Assembly (NCBI GenBank): GCA_013151875.1
Contig: JAADHL010000315.1
Coordinates: 1-10,049, forward strand
Source of the DNA: Deltaproteobacteria bacterium
Lineage (GTDB): Bacteria > Myxococcota_A > UBA9042 > DTJE01
Direction: 5' to 3'
DNA length: 10,049 nt
Part shown: positions 7,160-10,049 of the stretch, piece by piece
Position numbering within the stretch: position 1 is the first letter of the stretch
How the letters are laid out: the number at the start of each line of letters is the position of its first letter
The notes under the pieces: generated by a model
The model's database searches: none
Told to the model about the DNA's origin: nothing
Seen by the model: the letters and a program-made list of their open reading frames with translations, nothing else
Made by a program: the position numbers and the translations under genes

Positions 7160-8170
7160 TCATTCGTCTTCCCAATCTTCGTCTTCCTCGAAATCGGCCT
7201 TGAGCACCTCGCCTATGGTTTCGAGGATACCGTCGGCGTCGATCTTGTACTTGTGCAACAGGTCGTCCGGATAGCCGACGATGGAGTACTCGTCCTGGTA
7301 GCCCAGCTTCCTGAAAGCGCATCCTTTGCCAGAGGCTGCAATCACGTCGGCCACGGCCGATCCGAGCCCTCCGATGACGGAATGGTCCTCGACCGTAATG
7401 ACCCGGCGGGTGTCCATGACCGCGGCCAGAATCGCCTCCTCGTCGATGGGCTTGATGGTGTGCATGTTCAGCACGCGCACCGAGACTCCCTGCGCCTCGG
7501 CCTGCTGGGCCGCGTCCACCGCGTGAACCACGCATGGACCACAGGCGATGACCGCCACGTCCGTCCCGTCCTTCAGTTGGTTGGCCTTGCCGATCTCGAA
7601 CTCGAAGTCCATGTCCTTGTACAGGGGCGGCTCGAATCCGCGGCCTATGCGGATATAGCAGGGGCCGTCCCGCTCGATGACCGCTTCAACCGCCTTGCCG
7701 GTTTCACGGGCGTCGGCGGGTGCGATGACCGTCATGCCAGCGAAGGTGCGCATGACCGACAGGTCCTCGGTGCAGTGGTGCGTGGTGCCCGCCTGACCAA
7801 ACGAAGTACCCGAATGGGTGGCGATGATCTTGACGTTGCGCTGCTGGTAGCAGATGTCGGTGCGGACGAACTCCGCGGCCCTCAGCGAAGCGAACACCGC
7901 GAACGTGGACACAACCGGGATCAGCCCAGTCTCGGCCATGCCCGACGCGATGCCCATCATATTGGCCTCGGCGATCCCCAGATTGAAAAATCGATCCGGC
8001 ATGTCCGGCTGAAACTTGCCGATCTTGGTCGACTTGGCCAGATCCGTGGTCAGCGCCACCACCTTTTTGTTGGTCTTTCCAATCTGGGTGAGGACCTCTC
8101 CGTATATCTCGGCCTGGGTCATGTGGTCGGCGTCGGATATCGTCCATGTGAGCCCTTGAGCCTTGGCCAT
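7160..8170 (-). CDS. Transketolase, C-terminal half (pyrimidine-binding and C-terminal domains)
   Basis: This 336-residue subunit is the second part of a split transketolase that joins with the upstream N-terminal half to make the ThDP active site. The pyrimidine-binding domain shows LTTDLAKS, then NLGIAEANMMGIASGMA (64-80), where Glu68 is the expected cofactor-activating glutamate, then STFAVFASLRAAEFVRTD, GQAGTTHHCTEDLSVMRTF (125-143) and VIAPADA. The C-terminal domain runs from about 190 (VAVIACGP, MHTIKPIDEE, VEDHSVIGGLGSAVADVI). Transketolase moves two-carbon units between sugar phosphates in the non-oxidative pentose phosphate pathway and yields erythrose-4-phosphate. The tail is strikingly acidic (DFEEDEDWEDE). 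The Shine-Dalgarno GGAGGAG (8177-8183) is 6 bases before the ATG. The gap to the N-half gene is 37 bases. A 1-deoxyxylulose-5-phosphate synthase is less likely, because the split layout and the KGHG motif of the partner fit transketolase. Confidence 0.93.
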   Translation of the reverse strand: MAKAQGLTWTISDADHMTQAEIYGEVLTQIGKTNKKVVALTTDLAKSTKIGKFQPDMPDRFFNLGIAEANMMGIASGMAETGLIPVVSTFAVFASLRAAEFVRTDICYQQRNVKIIATHSGTSFGQAGTTHHCTEDLSVMRTFAGMTVIAPADARETGKAVEAVIERDGPCYIRIGRGFEPPLYKDMDFEFEIGKANQLKDGTDVAVIACGPCVVHAVDAAQQAEAQGVSVRVLNMHTIKPIDEEAILAAVMDTRRVITVEDHSVIGGLGSAVADVIAASGKGCAFRKLGYQDEYSIVGYPDDLLHKYKIDADGILETIGEVLKADFEEDEDWEDE

Positions 8171-8207
8171 TTCCTACTCCTCCAATGCGGTATTGACCCG
8201 CCCGGGT

Positions 8208-9035
8208 TCACTTTCCCCGGATGGATTTCAGCGCCTTTTCCTTCATCTGGTCGTCCAGGCCGCCGTAGTGCCAGGCTGTCTGGCCCTCCATGAAATCGAC
8301 CCCCTTACCCTTGATGGTGTTGGCAATGATGACCACGGGCCGCTCCTTTTCGGCCTGCGACGTCAGGATGGCCTCGTCGATCTGGGCGAAGTCGTGCCCG
8401 TCGATGGTCAGTGCGCGCCAACCGAAGGCCTCGAACTTGGCGTCCAGGGGCTCCAGGGTCATGATCTCCTCGGTGTCGCCGTCGAGGCAGAACCCGTTGC
8501 GATCAACGAAGAGGGTGAGATTGGTCACCTTGTAGTGGCCGCCTGCCATGGCCGCCTCCCAGACCGAACCCTCGTGGCATTCGCCGTCCCCGACCATGCA
8601 GTAGGTGCGGAATTTCTTGCCTTGAAGCCTGGCGCCCAGCGCGATGCCGACCGCCATGGGAAAACCATGACCCAGGGACCCGGTCGACGTGTCCACCCCA
8701 GGCACCTTGAGCCTGTCAAGGTGCATGCCGAAAGGCGACCCAGTCTTGTTGAAGTCGTCCAGCAGCGCCTCGTCGAAATAGCCCTTGTCCCCCAGGATGA
8801 CCGCGTGGCCAATCCCGCCGTGCCCCTTGCTGAGCACGAAACGGTCCCGTTCAGGCCACTGGGGGCGTTTCGGGTCTATTTTCAGATACTTGTAATACAA
8901 GGCGACCAGGATGTCGTGCTGGCTGAAGGCGCCGCCCACGTGGGCCCCGCCGCAGGTGTAGGTCACTTCGATGATTTTTTCCCGAAGCTCCCGAGCCTTG
9001 TCCGCCAGCTTCTTTTTTTCCGCCGGTTTCAGCAT
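8208..9035 (-). CDS. Transketolase, N-terminal half (ThDP diphosphate-binding domain)
   Basis: This 275-residue subunit is the first gene of the leftward operon. Landmarks are CGGAHVGGAFSQHDILVALY (28-47), RFVLSKGHGGIGHAVILG (65-82), STGSLGHGFPMAVGIALG (117-134) and the ThDP/Mg motif starting GDGECHEGSVWEA (149-161) and ending at Asn180 in FVDRNGF, followed by IKGKGVDFMEG (241-251). Together with the next gene it equals one full-length transketolase; split pairs are common in archaea and in many bacteria, often inside biosynthetic clusters. ATG 9035 is chosen because AGGAG (9044-9048) stands 8 bases upstream. The frame is open to 9107, but the extra residues (starting MFKLISFAIIGS) have no site and would cover the candidate promoter. 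The gene is divergent from the DAHP synthase gene, which consumes the erythrose-4-phosphate this enzyme can make. Confidence 0.93.
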   Translation of the reverse strand: MLKPAEKKKLADKARELREKIIEVTYTCGGAHVGGAFSQHDILVALYYKYLKIDPKRPQWPERDRFVLSKGHGGIGHAVILGDKGYFDEALLDDFNKTGSPFGMHLDRLKVPGVDTSTGSLGHGFPMAVGIALGARLQGKKFRTYCMVGDGECHEGSVWEAAMAGGHYKVTNLTLFVDRNGFCLDGDTEEIMTLEPLDAKFEAFGWRALTIDGHDFAQIDEAILTSQAEKERPVVIIANTIKGKGVDFMEGQTAWHYGGLDDQMKEKALKSIRGK

Positions 9036-9043
9036 TTTCGAGG

Positions 9044-9048
9044 CTCCT
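9044..9048 (-). promoter_or_regulatory. Shine-Dalgarno site deciding the transketolase N-half start
   Basis: On the minus strand AGGAG is 8 bases from ATG 9035. It supports this start over the longer open frame that begins at 9107. Confidence 0.7.
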
Positions 9049-9078
9049 GTCGATAAAGGGCGATGAATTTCGGACCCA

Positions 9079-9087
9079 ATGATAGCA
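9079..9087 (-). promoter_or_regulatory. Candidate extended -10 promoter of the transketolase operon
   Basis: On the minus strand TGCTATCAT matches an extended -10 box (TGn plus five of six bases of TATAAT). No good -35 box lies 15-18 bases upstream, as is allowed for extended -10 promoters. Transcription would start near 9072 and leave a leader of about 37 bases before ATG 9035. It is seen by pattern only. Confidence 0.4.
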
Positions 9088-9125
9088 AAGGAAATCAGCT
9101 TGAACACTATTACTTTTTTCCAGCT

Positions 9126-9155
9126 TGTTACCTTTTATTTCGCGACTTGGTAACA
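9126..9155. promoter_or_regulatory. Inverted repeat TGTTACC-N16-GGTAACA, possible operator
   Basis: Two perfect 7-base arms (9126-9132 and 9149-9155) are separated by 16 bases in the 162-bp region between the divergent transketolase and chorismate mutase/DAHP synthase genes. The arm centres are 23 bases apart, about two helical turns, which suits a dimeric regulator. The right arm overlaps a weak -10-like TAACAT (9151-9156) for the rightward gene. The site could serve one or both promoters; the regulator is unknown. Confidence 0.35.
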
Positions 9156-9197
9156 TGCCGCCGCGTTCGAGTTTTTGGGGAAAATGAAAGAGGAAAT

Positions 9198-10049
9198 ATG
9201 AGCAACGGGGATTCGAACCGGGACGCGCAACCCGGATTGGAGGAACTCAGGCATCGGATCAATGACCTGAATCAGGAGATCCTGGGTCTGCTGAACCGGC
9301 GTGCCGAGGTCGCGAGACAGGTCAGGGAGTTCAAGGAAAAACACGCGATGGATATGTTCAGCCCCAGCCGCGAGAAGGCGATGCTGGACAGCCTAGTCGA
9401 GTCGAACAAGGGCCCGTGCCCTGACGGCGTGATCCGTCACCTGTTCAAGGAGATATTCAGGGCGTCCCTGGGCATGATGCAGGAGACGGCGGAAAAGGGC
9501 CTGGTCGTGGCCCGTACGCCCGGTTCCCGGGATGTGGTGGTCCGAGTTGGCGATCGCGAAGTGGGAGCGGGACCGATAGTGATTGCCGGCCCTTGCTCGG
9601 TCGAGGACGAGGACCAGATGGAGCGCGTGGCCTCGCTGCTGGCCCGGCTGGGCGTTGGTTTCATGCGGGGGGGCGCCTTCAAGCCGCGCACGTCTCCCTA
9701 CTCGTTCCAGGGTTTGGGAGAAAAAGGGGTGCTGATGCTCGAGGCCGCGGCACGCAGGCACGGCCTCGCCACGGTCAGCGAGGTCCTGGACACACGTACG
9801 GTCGGCCTGATGGCGGAGCACATCGACGTCCTGCAAGTGGGCTCGCGCAACATGGCCAATTATGAACTGCTCAAGGAGGTTGCGCTGACCGGCAAACCTG
9901 TACTGTTGAAGCGTGGCTTCGCAGCGACCCTGGACGAGTACCTGAAGGCCGCCGAATATCTCGCGTCCGCGGGTAACGAGAACGTGATTCTTTGCGAGCG
10001 CGGGATCAGGACCTTCGGAAGGGACACGCGTTTTACCCTGGATATCGCG
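9198..10049 (+). CDS. Chorismate mutase / 3-deoxy-7-phosphoheptulonate (DAHP) synthase, 3'-partial
   Basis: The 284 visible residues show an AroQ-type chorismate mutase domain (about 14-95: LEELRHRINDLNQEILGLL, Arg18, Arg35, Lys46, and Arg58 in SPSREKAML) joined to a type I DAHP synthase barrel of the AroA-beta/KDO8P-synthase-like class. The barrel shows AGPCSVED (130-137; Cys133 is a metal ligand in this family), RGGAFKPRTSPYSFQG (157-172), LQVGSRNM (212-219), LLKRG (236-240) and ERGIRTFG (267-274). The fusion, known from Bacillus-type enzymes, condenses phosphoenolpyruvate with erythrose-4-phosphate to open the shikimate pathway, and the mutase domain commonly gives feedback control by chorismate or prephenate. 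The mutase helix has Asn in two places where Asp is usual (IND, LNQ). ATG 9198 follows AGAGGA (9189-9194). The barrel runs off the right edge, with perhaps 60-80 residues missing. The gene is divergent from the transketolase operon. Confidence 0.93.
   Translation, partial: MSNGDSNRDAQPGLEELRHRINDLNQEILGLLNRRAEVARQVREFKEKHAMDMFSPSREKAMLDSLVESNKGPCPDGVIRHLFKEIFRASLGMMQETAEKGLVVARTPGSRDVVVRVGDREVGAGPIVIAGPCSVEDEDQMERVASLLARLGVGFMRGGAFKPRTSPYSFQGLGEKGVLMLEAAARRHGLATVSEVLDTRTVGLMAEHIDVLQVGSRNMANYELLKEVALTGKPVLLKRGFAATLDEYLKAAEYLASAGNENVILCERGIRTFGRDTRFTLDIA

Noticed and set aside
7028..8293. A 421-codon plus-strand open frame opposite the transketolase C-half gene
   Set aside because: It is a mirror of a strongly conserved gene and no protein family pattern was seen in it.
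7160..9035. 1-deoxyxylulose-5-phosphate synthase split in two
   Set aside because: The KGHG and STGSLGHG motifs and the two-gene layout fit split transketolase better; that synthase is normally one chain.
8163..9056. A 297-codon plus-strand open frame opposite the transketolase N-half gene
   Set aside because: It is antisense to a gene with clear ThDP motifs; the translation looks like reversed coding bias, not a real protein.

Overview
The window is GC-rich, densely packed bacterial DNA with three transcription units and almost no non-coding space. A nitrogenase-type Fe-S oxidoreductase next to central-metabolism genes suggests an anaerobic or facultatively anaerobic bacterium. A GC-rich Desulfobacterota-like lineage would fit, but that is only an inference from style and gene content. 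No rRNA, tRNA, CRISPR array, insertion sequence or phage gene was seen.

Left (1-2917, + strand): two overlapping genes encode a pair of nitrogenase component-1-type subunits (NifD/NifK, BchN/BchB superfamily). The first gene is cut by the left edge. Its reductase partner (NifH/BchL-like), if there is one, would lie outside the window. The D-like chain keeps three cysteines in the places where Fe-S ligands occur. The K-like chain has lost two of its three, so a classical P-cluster is unlikely.

Middle and right (2914-9035, - strand): a compact six-gene operon reads leftward. In transcription order it encodes a split transketolase (N-terminal then C-terminal half), two paralogous proteins that resemble tandem SCP2-like lipid-binding domains, a class III PLP aminotransferase of the glutamate-1-semialdehyde aminomutase type, and an M28 metallopeptidase with hydrophobic segments. 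Its last stop codon overlaps the stop codon of the K-like gene coming the other way.

Right edge (9198-10049, + strand): a bifunctional chorismate mutase/DAHP synthase starts divergently from the transketolase operon and is cut by the right edge. The 162-bp divergent intergenic region holds a candidate extended -10 promoter and an inverted repeat that could be an operator.

Taken together, transketolase supplies erythrose-4-phosphate-type sugars, DAHP synthase consumes erythrose-4-phosphate, and an aminotransferase plus two probable lipid-binding proteins sit in the same cluster. This could be ordinary aromatic precursor supply next to an unrelated pathway. It could also be an undescribed pathway that makes an aminated, possibly lipid-associated product, with the nitrogenase-like reductase as neighbour. 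The second reading is a hypothesis.
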